A DNA stretch of 64,000 nt from Ectocarpus siliculosus (lineage: Eukaryota; Sar; Phaeophyceae; Ectocarpales; Ectocarpaceae), in the NCBI GenBank assembly GCA_000310025.1, contig FN649731.1, forward strand, positions 3,485,065-3,549,064, given 5' to 3'. Each line of letters opens with the position of its first letter. Position 1 is the stretch's first letter. The notes beneath the pieces were generated by a model. It made no database searches. It was not told the origin of the DNA and was given only the letters and a program-made list of their open reading frames with translations. The translations under genes were made by a program, and so were the position numbers. Below are positions 53,001-64,000 of this stretch, piece by piece.

Positions 53001-56000
53001 TCTGTTCTGTTACCTCGCTAAGAAGGTCAACTGGAAGATACTTGTCCATCATACTGAAAGGCACGAAGCGGCGACTGCGACAGGCGCGGGGAACCCACAG
53101 GCAAGGCTCAATCACTTCCGATGCCTGCTCGGTCGTCCGCGGCGGTCGCTAGCCTCTTCGAAGTCGAGACGAGCGATCACGACGGCACCCCTTCGGAATA
53201 TGAATTCCACAATAGTGTATCTACCGGTGGTGTTTTTCCGGGTTTGTACCCTACAGAACAGTATGGAGGAGTTCTGTGACACTCTCGATACCCTGCGGGA
53301 CACTTCTGTGAGTTCTGTGGCACTTCCAATACCCTACAGAAAACGTCCATGAGTCCTGGGCAACGACATCCGGGGTCCTGCGAGGACTCGTCTTTCATCG
53401 ACCATCGAGACCAAGTCGACACGTCCGTCTACGACCCGTTCTTCAGGATATACTTCAGGAGGTGGGTCGAAAGCAATGTACTTCGTATATTCAGAATGGC
53501 ACCGAAAAGCGAAAGCAACGGAGAGAGGGGACCGGCAGAATGTACCAACACCACCAGGTAAGAAAACACAAACATAAAACACAAACCGAGAGTTGCCAGT
53601 ATGCTGCAACACGGGAGTGAATGTCACCGGACTTGGCCAAGCAAGCTACCCACGCGGCTAGGGGGAGCTCTGGTTTCCGACTAGCAACATACAACGAAGG
53701 TGATAACTGTACCTACCGTGGCTCGTCGATCGGCGGCTCCTCCACTTCCAGCTCGAACCCCGTGTATTCCTTCACGATGTTTACCTCCGGCCACACGTCC
53801 ATCTGACAAAACAAAATCAAGTTGAGGGTTTGATACACTGCTCGGCGATAGCACGGCCGTGAGAGAAACGTTCTTTGCCCGCGTGTTTCCGCACATCAGA
53901 TCATGGGCTTCGATTAATAGTTGTGTACAGCTCACCATCAAATATGAGCGGATGGAAGATGTCCTACAGATCACCTACCACCTACATGATGTCACTGTTT
54001 GGAAACATACGACCATTCGGATACAACTGTGACTGATTATCACAATGGTCCATAAATTTCCAAGCAGAGAGGCAAAGCTACTCACGCGGGACGTAAACAC
54101 CATGAAACAACAGAGCTACTGTGCTGTTTCGGCCGAGCTTTAGAAGCCGAAATCACACCATTAGACTAGTCAGCCGAACCCACGACTAGCTTTTATAGAA
54201 GCCGAAATCAAACCATTAGACTAGTCAGCGCTGACTGTAGTCTAATGGTTTGATTTCGGCTTCTATAGAGCTGAAGGGGGTCTGAACTATCGGTATATGG
54301 ACACCCCAGGTCGCACAATCTCGTGAGCATTGCGACTGCGCCACATGCAACGGCGCCGTCATCAACGAGTGCTCGAGACACGACGATCACAAATAAGGGA
54401 GCTTCAGCGATGATATGTCGGCACGATGCGGTCGCACCACGGCCACCGACAACAACCAAGACTGGGGACGTAGACCAGATAATAAGAGGGATTTTTGTGC
54501 TTGTCCCCATCCTCCCTGAAACCGTAGCCGCTACTGACTGTACCGATAAGACCACCACAAAAGCAGCAGCAGCAGCAGCAGCAGCTGTACGCCGATTTCA
54601 TGAGTAGGGACAAAAGATTATCAAGAAATTGTATTGCAAAATACGTCAATCTACGACCCCCCGCCCCCGCCCCCGATGAGTAGACCGCAACGCCTCCATC
54701 GACGTCAGAAGACGCCGCAAGCACTAACGCGGAACGCTTCAAAAACGTACGTACGGCTCCTGAACAATCAGCATGTACAGTATGTACACCAGCCCCGGAG
54801 GCAGAGAACACCAAACAGACAAACACACCCACAAGAACGTCCAAGGCTACCAGCACCTCTCACCTTAACCTCCAGCATCATCGGTACCCCCGGCGTGAAC
54901 AGCTGCGTGACTACCGAGATGTCCTGGACCAGCTCGGCGCTGCCGATAGCCTGCAGGTCCAAGCTGTTGATCGCCTGGGTACCCCCACGTTAGGTATCAA
55001 CACGCCAAGGTTAAGGGGTTGAGTTTGTTGCAATCGGTAATAACTCGGCCTAAGGTCATCGGATGCAACAATTATGTTGACCGCCTGATTTCCCATGGTG
55101 AACATCGCCTACACAAGCGACGGAAATGGTAGGGTCGATTACGGTAAGCTCAGAACTTAGCTGAAGGTCATCAGAGTTTAGGGTTCGGGCTAGACCTAAC
55201 TTCGAAAATTAAACATTGCCGAAACGATCGGGGTGGTTACCACAAGCTCAGAGCTCAGCTTGAGGTCATCAGATGGAAGTATTCACACATCCAAGTTGTT
55301 GATGGCCTGATTATCCAACCATTGTTTGGCCAACAACTGCAGCTGAGCGGAGCGCGCACCACACGTGGACCAACGCAGTGGTGAATGGGTTGAACACAAG
55401 GTTGGCAGCCACAGCAACTACGACGTAGGACAAACACCCTGAAAATAGACGTACATACCTCGTTGACAACAAGCTCGGAGATAACCTTGAGCGACTGGCC
55501 CTTGACCTCCTCCATGCCGAAGTGTCTCTCAATCACCTGATCGGTGACACAGGAAAAAATCAAGATGAACATATCGCAACAAAAAAAATGCAGGGGGTAC
55601 GCGAGGTGATGCGGGGGAGAGAGGAGGAGGTGGGGGGGGGGGGCGTAGAATATGTTTTTCAGGTTTGGGGAGTACATATCGCAACAAAAATAATGCAGGA
55701 GGGGGGGGGGGGGGGGCGAAGCGGCCGACGAGTGCGATGGACAAACACCAGCAAAGGCACACGACGGTATGCGCTTGCCTACAGCCTACAAAAGCACAAA
55801 AACCTTTCGCAAACCATCATCTACATGGTGTGTCTTAAAGCTTCAGCCCCAATAAATACTTCGTCACAGCAGTCATTGTTTCGAAGCAGCACACAAGACC
55901 ACGCCCCCCGCTGTAGCCGAAGGAACCAAACCAAAGTCGGGGAGTGCTGCAGGACAGGCACGGACTTTGTAAGCACCGAAATCGCCAAAAAGAAACGCGG

Positions 56001-59000
56001 TAGCTCCCGACGACCCCGTGATTCATTCAAAAACTAACCCCCCATTCTCAATATTGACCCCGTCCCTCTTTCCCCGGTTGTGTTGGGACATGAGACACGA
56101 TTCAGAGCTTGGGGGAATAGGAGTAGGGGCATCAAGCACCGCCTTGGAGATGGTCAAAAGCCAAGTCTACCACACACACACTAGAAATATTTGTAGGGAG
56201 TCCCAACAAATATATCTACAAGTCGGCTCGGACTGACGTGCAAATGTCGATAACGCTCACCGCCCCCGGGAGGACTAAAGCGGGCGCCGTTATCCCCCCA
56301 AAGAAGGGAGAACAACAATGCCAAATGTTTCTTCTTCACAGCCGGCAACGCGCCCACACAAAAAAACAAAAAACAACCAAACGGAAAAAGCACGCACATT
56401 TGTGCTGCAAAAATGGGCTACCTAGCGCACCCCCACGACATACAGCAGCTCAACAAAGCAAGGTCGGCTCGGACTGACGTGCAAATGTCGATGACGCTCA
56501 CCGCCCCCACGAGGACTAAAGCGTGCGCCGTTGTTCCCCCAAAGAAGGCAGAACAACAACGCCATTATTTTCTTCTTCACCGCCGCGCAATAAACAAATC
56601 ACAAAAAGCTCAAAAATGAGAGCACTGACACCGGGACATGACTGCTGACGAAATCACCACGTAGAGCGTAGTGCAACACAGCAAAGTCGGCTCGGACTGA
56701 CGTGCAAATTGTCGATAACGCTCATCGCCCCCACGAGGACTAAAACAGGCGCCAGTCTCCCCTCCCGAAGGAGGACAAACAACGCCAATTTTTTCTTCTT
56801 CACCGCCGCGAAATAAACAAATCACAAAAAGCAAAAAAAACGAGAACACTGACACTTGGGCATGACTGCTGACGAAATCACCACGTAGGGCAACGGAGCA
56901 AAGTCGGCTCGGACTGACGTGCAAATGTCGATAACGCTCATCGCCCCCACGAGGGCTAAAGCGGGCGCCAGTCTCCCCTCCCAAAGGAGGACAAACAACG
57001 CCAAATTTTTCTTCCTCATTGCCGCTCACAGCACTCACTACCTAGGGATGTATGGCACACGGTACACACATACTTTCGCCGGTCTACCGCTGACGGCCGT
57101 ACTACGTACCTCTAACTGGAGGTCGGTACCTCTGCGACTGAACCGCAACCACCCGAAGATACACCCCCCCAAAAAACATGCGACTCGAGGAATACCTCAC
57201 GGTGCTTCGCGCTTGGTGATGTGAGAGCCTGGTCCGGTGAGAACCCGGCGTGCTCCGTCCCGGCTTTGAAGGGATGCGAGGTCAATGGTCTATGTAACGA
57301 CTACGGCATGGACAACTATGAGTACCCCCCCCCCCCCGGGTGTTCTTGCCCCCATGAAATACATGTAGAACAACAGTAGGGCGCGCCGCCGGGGAGCCGC
57401 AGTCGGTACTCATCTGCGGTGCCCCGGATCGACATCACCATCTGCTGTAATACCGCAAGCTCAAACTACATGCAGCAGCAACGCCAGAGTAAAGCCGACA
57501 TCTTGTGATTCAGACGGAGGGATAAAACCGTCGCAGGAGGAGGCGTTCTGTCTGACGCACCTCGGGGCGTCCTCATGTTTTGCATGCCTTTGAAGTATTC
57601 CGACCAATGACCAAGCGTCATCGAGAGAACGGCCAACTGCTGTTCCCACAGGACCTATCACCGATGGCCAAACGTCCCCTATTACATGATAACTTGCGAG
57701 AGGTTGCTCAAAATATGACGCACCTCGGGGGGGTGCTTGGTGTTGCCCTTGTTACCCTTGTTGCCGAAGCCGGGGATGGAGTTACCGGCCTCCTTGGACA
57801 GGGCTCGAATAGCCTTGTCGTAGCAGAGCTGATCAGCGACACGATAACAAGACCGCGAGGGGTGGGTGGGTGGGGGAAATGAACGACAGTGGTGACGTTC
57901 GAATCACGGGGGGTTAGGGGAACACAACTGAAAGAACAGAAACACCCGGCGTTCGGGGGCTCCGTAGGAGGAAAGCAACAAAACGATGGAGCGATTCAGT
58001 AACGAATGACAGAATGTTAGCTACGGGCAGCACGAGACGAGGAGTAGGACACAACGGACAAAAAAATGACGCAAAGAGGATAAATAGCCGACAATGCTCA
58101 ACCTCGGTGGCGACGCGCTCGTTTAGTGTGTTTGTCCTCTCAACCTTCGGACCATACGATTACACGCCTCACGACCATCAAACACAAACTTTTTTTTTAC
58201 AAATGTAGCGCGCACTAACAGTAAAGGTATGCCTACTTACGTTCCTGTTTGCGGTGAACCCTCATATTCAAGTACAAATGCTTGTATCCACACCGTGTGT
58301 TCGGAACAGATCTTGGTTTTGTAAAAGTAATCACAGGGTCATCACCACACGCAAACCAACAAAGTGACTGAAATACCAAACGGCGACGAATGCGCCTGCT
58401 TGGGCACGCTACATCGCCAGAGGAGCTGGGTCGTTCCCCTTCCCACCCCACTGTCTACAATGATCAACACCGTCCCAACTGTACAGTCCGTGTCCGTATG
58501 CGCTTGCGCTTGCGATACGTGCGACCCTGCTACAACTACAAAAGTGAGGCCCCGCAACCTTCGTCAGTCTCTTGCGTAAAAGCTGCGGTACATCTGTCGC
58601 TGACTTAAACTGACTTGCGGACCCTTGGGGTACATTTTATTTGAGTATACCTCTTTTGGGTAAGTTAGCCTGTGACCACGGGAATCGCTCTGTCAAGTGT
58701 TTGATCAGTACGGACAGATGAAGGTACTGGGTAGAGAGATGGGAACGGTTTTTTGACGTTAACAAAACAACAACAACAACAACAACAACATCGTTCAGTG
58801 TGTGTGGCCCTCATTCTTTTAAGTACAAATGCTTGTATCCACACCGTTGTATTCGGAACAGATCTTGGTTTTCTAGAGGTAATCACGGGGCCACCCAATC
58901 ACAGAGAGAGAGACAGACCAGGCCATCGCCAACTTACACATCCACCTGGCCCGCTCGCAAGACGAGACAAAAAATAGGTACAATGGCAAAACACACACAC

Positions 59001-59368
59001 ACAGGATAGGGTGGCGGTGTCTACGAATGCACCAATAAGAAGTACAGACAAAGGTACTCCCCACACAGGTCTTCGTCAGTTCCCGCATGCATCCGGGGTG
59101 TGAACGAACCAAACACTTGGCATCACCTGTGTCGTCTCCCCCGGCACGTCGAGGTTAAGGATGATGGAGCTATTGGCCGCCGGCTTGTGCGTCACTTCGT
59201 AGGCGAGGGGCTTCGCGAACAGCGGGCCGACTCGCTGCTTCTGCGGTAACGGATTTGGCAGGACCGAGAGATCGATGTCAAAGGAAGAGGAATTGGAGTT
59301 AAATCCCCGGGCAGGTACGGACATTAGAAGGTACTGAGTGGAGACCGGAACGGGTTTTTAACGTGAAG

Positions 59369-59399
<31 letters not shown>

Positions 59400-60026
59400 C
59401 GCGGGGGGCGGGGGGGCGGGGGGGGAGTGCCAGTGGCACAAGAGCCGAATACTTGAATTATGTAGAAAAGTATGTAACGCTCATTCCGGCAGAAGGCTTT
59501 TGCAAGGAGACAATTCCCCACAGGGAGACGCATGACGAACATAACCAAGTGTTCAAGATCGTATCTAACGAACAGAGGCCGGCGATGATTCCTGGGAGAG
59601 ATGGTCACCCACCAGCGACACGTACACGCACGCAGCCACCTACTGCTCACATGAGGCAAAAGCATCAGCCATAAGGATTTCGTACAAAGATTCGACAGGA
59701 CCGCAACTGCTATTGAAAGCTTGCCGGCTCCATGCACACATACGAAGGAGAAATGTAGCTCAAAACACGCCGCAGAATTGTGGGGTTACGAGCCACACCG
59801 CCCGTGTTGTCGATACAGCAAGAAGTGCACACAGAAAGCAAAAAAAGCCCGCTCCTTCCCAACAATCGCCGGGGTGATTCGGTCGTACCTGGGTGTTCGA
59901 AGTGGCGGCTGCTGGCACCGATGCCGGTGCTCGGATCACGGAGGAGCCGGGGTTGGGCCGCACAACGAACGCGACCAGGGCCGCTGGCGCGCAGAGGGCC
60001 ATCATCGTTCGCAACGGTGGAGCCAT
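47038..60026 (-). CDS. tig: Trigger factor, plastid-targeted ribosome-associated chaperone and prolyl isomerase
   Basis: Fourteen predicted exons with matching phases give 541 codons: 59889-60026, 59127-59333, 57724-57828, 55459-55536, 54864-54974, 53717-53802, 52019-52106, 51155-51264, 50586-50736, 49681-49817, 48904-49057, 48178-48276, 47172-47288 and 47038-47082 (ends SAF and TGA). Exon 1 has a signal-peptide-like MMALCAPAALVAFVV whose A-F step resembles the plastid motif of stramenopiles. Exons 2-4 form the ribosome-binding domain; SIPGFGNKGNKG replaces the usual GFRKGK-type signature. Exons 5-7 give PEV and KEYTGFELEVEEP. Exons 8-9 hold the FKBP-type domain (LPNIASGDGVDIVLESGRY, then MPGLAEGMEGVKAGETREI). 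Exons 10-14 form the C-terminal substrate-holding arms. It folds nascent chains on the plastid ribosome. The FRK-to-GNK change is unusual and may affect ribosome docking. Confidence 0.88.
48001..48177 (-). repeat. Tandem decayed copies of the tig exon 12 end
   Basis: On the minus strand the exon 12 end (GCCGAGAAGGAGGGCC) is followed by two copies about 85 bases apart (near 48090-48116 and 48011-48037), each with a degraded donor-like sequence and a CCGGTTTGGCGT-type spacer. Confidence 0.6.
48309..48395 (-). mobile_element. SINE-like element fragment, copy 3
   Basis: TTG tail remnant followed by TTCTCTCTTCTCAGTACC and GTCCGTACTAG; the distal half is missing. It lies in a tig intron. Confidence 0.55.
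54188..54273. mobile_element. Perfect hairpin (fold-back) element in a tig intron
   Basis: TATAGAAGCCGAAATC and GATTTCGGCTTCTATA start and end two ~30-bp perfect inverted arms around GTCAGCGCTGAC. A third, direct partial copy precedes it at about 54140. Confidence 0.7.
54975..55330 (-). repeat. Decoy copies of the tig exon 5 acceptor and start
   Basis: The true exon 5 start (CAG/GCGATCAAC at 54974) has two upstream look-alikes: AATCAG/GCGGTCAAC at 55084 and AATCAG/GCCATCAAC at 55316. The second reads AINNLDV then stop. Each is followed by a GATGACCT-type spacer, so this is a decayed tandem duplication of the intron-exon edge. Confidence 0.6.
56221..57030 (-). repeat. Four-copy tandem array in a tig intron
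   Basis: GTCGGCTCGGACTGACGTG begins units near 56222, 56463, 56686 and 56903, each followed by CGATAACGCTCA-type sequence and an AAGAAGG or AGGAGGACAA segment. Period about 210-240 bp. Confidence 0.65.
57180..57335 (-). mobile_element. Dispersed repeat family X, copy 4 (5' end only)
   Basis: Reverse-oriented fragment with TTCGCGCTTGGTGATG, GAACCCGGCGTGCTCCG and TAACGACTACGGCATG, ending at a C run. The 3' dyad units are absent. Confidence 0.6.
58608..58790 (+). mobile_element. SINE-like element, CAA-tailed family, copy 4
   Basis: The most complete plus-strand copy: CTTGCGGACCCTTGGGG, then AGCCTGTGACCACGGG, GAAGGTACTGGG, and a run of about eight CAA units. It lies in the second tig intron. 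Confidence 0.65.
59316..59401 (+). mobile_element. SINE-like element, copy 5, overlapping a tig exon edge
   Basis: From GTACGGACATTAGAAGG through GGTACTGAG to GTGAAGACAACAACAAC. The 5' half is missing. On the minus strand its CTCAG is the acceptor used by tig exon 2 and about 19 bases of that exon lie inside it. Confidence 0.6.
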
Positions 60027-60818
60027 TGTTGTAGTTGTCGTTTTTCCGCCTCTGGAAGTAGGCAGAAGGCAGCCATCAAAAGGGCGGTCGTGGCAGCGGC
60101 GGTGACAGAATCGTTGGGTGGGGTGTTGCGCTGGCGGGCAGGCAGAATTTGGTGATTTTGGCCACATCAGATACACGTGGATCGGCAACGCTGGCATTGG
60201 CATGCACATGATGCTTTCATGTCGTTGGTGTGTTGTTGTTGCTGTTCCCCGCCAACACTGCATGCTGTGGGATGAGAGATTCGTCGAGGTGCACCAAAGG
60301 CGGCCGTAGCCAGCGGCACGAGGCCCACTGGCCATCAATCAAGGGCAAACCGGAAGGCCACAGATAAACAACGTGCAACTTCTGGCAGCAGCTGCTGCAG
60401 CAACTCTCCTACAAACACTCCTGTTGTTGCTTCAACCACCGCCGCACAGCGGAGCATGCATGTGCTGAGAAACCATCCTACCACAGCAGTCATCCGTTGA
60501 CTTCCATCCCTCTTTTCCAAAACACCAACCACTGATGGAACGAACTCAACCCTGACTTTTACCCATGGATCAGGGACCCGCCCCTCTCGAGCTTTCCTCT
60601 CACCTCTCACTCTGTCACAAGTGAAGCACAGCACTACCATGCACGGGGTGAGGCATGACGAGCACGTGGCGCGTCAGGGGCACCGCGGAATCCAGGGGCT
60701 CCGTGTGTCACGCAGTCAAATCGAGGTTCCGCCGCCTTTCTCACCTCCGCCCACGGCCCACTGCCTTCGCTAGCATGCAACACAGGCAGGTGAGCGTGCT
60801 CGAGGACAGCAGCACTCA
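60027..60818. promoter_or_regulatory. Divergent intergenic region between tig and the DEAD-box gene
   Basis: About 790 bp between two start codons in opposite directions, both encoding organelle-targeted proteins. Both promoters must lie here. The tig frame is open further upstream, but codons there lack targeting character. No core promoter motif was identified. Confidence 0.4.
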
Positions 60819-63266
60819 GTGACAACACACTCCCACATGAAGCGGAGGCAACCGAACAGGCCAACCGCCGTGATTCTCGGGGCGATGTCTTTCCTGGGGC
60901 GCTGCCGCGCCCTGTCCGTCGCCACCGGCCCTACGACCTCGGCTGCTGCTGCTGCGGCTGCGGTTGTACGGCCCGTGTTGACCTCAACAGGTCGACGATC
61001 TGGCGCCCTAGGCTTTTGCCCCGCCGCCCAGCACTACCGAAACTCCCGGTGGGCGTCGCCGTCATCCCCCCCAGTCTCTTTGCTCCACTCGTCTGCTTCC
61101 TCCTGCTCGTTCGCGAGGACGAGCGGGGCGTTGGGAGTGGCGGCCGCGGCGGCATCGCCGAGTCGCCGCCGGAGGCGCACGGCTCTGGGCATGGTGTCGG
61201 ACCGGCCCTTCCGGGGGCCTGAGGCTGACGTAATCGAGGAGATGGACTTCACGGGCCTGGGACTTCTGGATGACCTGGTCGATGCCATGGAGGAGTTTGG
61301 TGAGGAGGTGTGGGTCATGTTTGCTTGTAGTTGCAGTTTGATTTGTTGGAAGTACTGAAAGTGAGAACGGAATATGGCAGCGAGGAGGGCGAGCGAGGGG
61401 GGATGCACGAAGCTGTTCGGCACCGTGAAGCTTGTCGATAGTTGCTGGTGGTGGCTCCCAATGGTGACTCCGCGGGGTGTTTTCGTTATTGTCTTCAGTT
61501 AGCCGCTGAAAGAGAGCATGTCCCCAACTGATAAAACGGGCTTTTGCCTTCGTCTAAACCTGGCTCCTTCCCAGCAACAGCCAAGTCTAACTTCGGACAT
61601 GTACTGCTGTAGATACCCAAGAGCGCTGGGCGCGGGTTCTAGGGAAGTTACCAGCACGTCACCGGCAATCACGCTTCTGCCCTTCTTGCAATAGAAATAT
61701 GTCTCGCAATGGATGCTCCTCGAGGGTGCACTCTTCCCGTTTTGGTGGAAAGCCATGGGTATTGCTGCTTTCCAGCCGATTTTGGTGGAACCCCGTGGTA
61801 GCGCTTTCCAGCGGCAACGATTGCCGTGCACATGAGGTCGGCTACGGCTGTGTGCCTCACGGAATCGTTTGGTGGTAGATATAGATGACGATGGACGTCT
61901 CCTTTTCTTTTTGTCGGGCGCACGCTCAAGAATGTGCCCCGGCTATGACCTCCCTCGGTGTCATGGAAGAAACGCCAGGCGCAACAAGGCTAAAACTTTC
62001 GCCACCCGCAGCGGCACACCCGTTGCTCTTGCCGTTCATCTCCGCTGCTGTTATCTGTCCTTTCCCACCCGACCACCTCTCCAACCTCGTATTTTTCCCT
62101 TCCCTCGTGGGCCTTCGTGGGAACATACTTGTTCGTGGCGAAAATCAACAGGGTTCGACAGCCCTAGCAAGATCCAAAGGAAAGCCATCCCGCAGATCTT
62201 GAACGGCGGGAACATCGTCTTCGCAGCTTCCACCGGCTCGGGCAAGACCTTGGCCTACCTGATGCCCCTCATCCAGCAGCTGAAGGTGGAGGAGGTACGT
62301 CAAAGGCGGGATAGGAGGGAGTAGGGTGTGCTGGAGCCCTTAAAGGAGAGTGTCTCCACAGACTCAGTATACGCGTGCTGGGTCTCATGACAGAACGTGG
62401 CATGTTTGCATCGGTCCAACTACGTTTGATGCGGATGACAAGATATAGATGCTTGACGTCCCGAGTATACCTTTCTTATTTTTTTCATTCCGCATGTATC
62501 GGTTGAATGCACGCATCGCTGGGGGCTGGTGTTTATGTCCCACCTACTCTCATGTTTAAATCCAACGGTTGTTCTCTGTGCGCAAGAAGCGGAGGGCTGG
62601 AAGGGTAGCCCCCTCCATGTGGAACACATACACACATCATGCTGCCCTTCGTTACGATCCCCATGCGCACGGGTTTGTCCTACCACGCGAAGGAGGACAA
62701 CCCCATCAGCAACCGCACCACATTCCTCATGCCTACACGAGCCCTATCCAACCCGCCCCCGCCCCCACACAACACTTGATAGGATTGAGTCTTTTTGTTG
62801 TACTTCACCATCAGGGCACTGTCGTCCAACTCCTGCGCCCCCCCTGCCGGTAGCACCGTGATCGTGTTATTCAACGGGGGGTTTTCGGCTACAAGACTGG
62901 CTTATTTTCATTGGTCAGCAGGTTATCGCTTATTGAAAGTTTTGGTGTCTCATGGTTCGGCTACAAAACTGACGTCTTTTCATTGTTGGCGCGGTCGATG
63001 CCAATAATAATACTAACACACGAACCCCACGGACCCCAAAAAACAGGCGCAAGCGGAGGAGGGCGGCGAGTCGATTCGCCAGACCAAGCGGCCGAGAGCC
63101 ATCGTGCTTGTCCCGACGAGGGAGCTGGCCATGCAGGTGCTGGAGGTGGCGAAGCGGCTGTCCCGCTCTTGCAAGTTCTCGTCGTGCGGGGTGGTCGGGG
63201 GGGAGGACTACGGCAAGCAGAGGCAGAGGCTCGCCGGCACCGTTGACATCGTCGTCGGCACTCCAG
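60819..63266 (+). CDS. DEAD-box RNA helicase, organelle-targeted (partial, runs off the window)
   Basis: Exon 1 (60819-61299, phase 1 end) may begin at 60819 or at the later in-frame MSFLGRCRALS near 60885. It has an Ala/Ser/Arg-rich leader of about 100 residues and then MDFTGLGLLDDLVDAMEEFG, the Q-motif approach. Exon 2 (62152-62294) joins in frame to give FDSPSKIQRKAIPQILNGG and motif I ASTGSGKT. Exon 3 (63047-63266) carries motif Ia (VLVPTRELA), the GG region and motif Ib (VVGTPG), then a G/GTGTGT donor in phase 1. Motif II (DEAD) and the second RecA domain must lie beyond the right edge. The enzyme unwinds RNA using ATP, probably in plastid or mitochondrial ribosome assembly or splicing (inference). 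Confidence 0.85.
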
Positions 63267-64000
63267 GTGTGTTGGCCAACGTTTTCTTTGTATAGCTTCC
63301 TTTTTTTTAGGAAACATCTTTTTTTTTGTTTTGGATGTCCCCTGTGGAGGCACAGCTGTTTCGCTTCCTGTTTTATCTCCCCTGTGGAGACTCTTCTCGA
63401 AAGGGGCCGGTGGTTGAGAAAGGCCTTCATAAAGGGTACAGCTGTATCCCCAAAGTCAGTCGAGGACGACTTCCCTGCCTGCGTATTTTTTTTTGAGCGT
63501 CCTATTTTTTTCGTCGCTGACAGCAGTAGTGCTATAATAGTGGTCTCTTTGCCCTCTATATTTCTGCGGCCGGCCCCGCAATACTTAAGTCATCCAGGGT
63601 CCGGCGGCAGTAGAAGGATGGGTTCCTGTCTGTGAGCCCCCCTCCCCGAGTTGTTCCCCGCCGCTGTGTTTGCTTGCCTTCCATTTTTGCAGTCTTGCCG
63701 CATGCACGATGTGATGGTAAGCATGAGGTGAGGTGTTGATCGGGGGGTAGGAAGGAAAACATGGAGGGGGAAAGGGGTGCAGACATCGTAGAGTGCCGTA
63801 ACACGATACGTCGTTTGTGCAGCATTGTTTTTTCTACGTGCCGAAGTGCGCTCCGTGTTGCCTTTCATGAACGACCGAGAATAGGGTATTGTCGCAGAAC
63901 CTTAACCTTCATGCAAAATCTATAACTTAGTCGAAGTTTTCGAGCGTGGCCTCCTACCGGGTACTCATCTCCTCCTCCCCCCCCCCCCCAAATAAAGACC
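63267..64000 (+). other. Intron of the DEAD-box gene to the window edge
   Basis: No coding segment with the expected DEAD motif was found in the last 730 bases, so this is most likely one intron. It ends near a C homopolymer at about 63977-63988. Confidence 0.45.

Noticed and set aside
53334-53627. Minus-strand frame with PPPEVYPEERVVDGRVD as an extra trigger factor exon
   Set aside because: Exons 6 and 7 join in phase without it (CG plus C) and the sequence does not match the family.
1-64000. tRNA or rRNA genes
   Set aside because: No cloverleaf or rRNA core was recognised by eye; a tRNAscan run would be needed to exclude a diverged one.

Overview
The window looks like nuclear DNA of a brown alga, most likely Ectocarpus or a close relative. 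Genes are small exons split by long GC-balanced introns. A plastid-type trigger factor is nuclear-encoded and has a signal-peptide-like start with an A-F step. Two NB-ARC-TPR (NLR-like) genes are present, a family known from Ectocarpus in which each TPR repeat is its own exon. The species call is inferred from architecture only; no database was searched.

Layout. 1-4979: repeat-rich DNA with a CAA-tailed SINE-like element and two copies of a ~0.5-0.7 kb dispersed repeat. 4980-23287 (+): a large NB-ARC-TPR gene with three exons for the N-terminal helical domain and NB-ARC, then an array of 15 intact TPR exons, each exactly 126 nt and phase 0-0, then a terminal exon with the stop. Between them lie decayed TPR pseudoexons, three ghost exons and a large intronic repeat, built into a higher-order unit. 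Exon 1 has an in-frame TAG that may break the gene or be bypassed by an upstream splice donor. 23.3-28.9 kb: mostly unassigned, with a 100-N gap. 28963-29406 (-): an exon encoding only a HeLo/MLKL-like N-terminal domain. 31176-33602 (-): a second NB-ARC-TPR gene whose NB-ARC and TPR parts sit in one exon and which ends in a hydrophobic tail. 33.6-37.9 kb: a MITE and a long inverted-repeat element with a 12-bp target duplication. 37.9-44.2 kb: three small genes, two of them divergently arranged. 47038-60026 (-): a 14-exon, 541-codon plastid trigger factor (tig) reconstructed with consistent splice phases; its introns hold SINEs, hairpins and duplicated exon edges. 60819 to the right edge (+): the 5' part of an organelle-targeted DEAD-box RNA helicase, divergent from tig.

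The most interesting system is the TPR exon cassette array. All cassettes are symmetrical and vary at the same few residues, and the locus records duplication, hybrid formation, exon loss and exon fusion. This is what a receptor diversified by exon shuffling would look like, as proposed for brown-algal immunity. tig and the helicase are housekeeping organelle genes and look unrelated to the immune-type genes.
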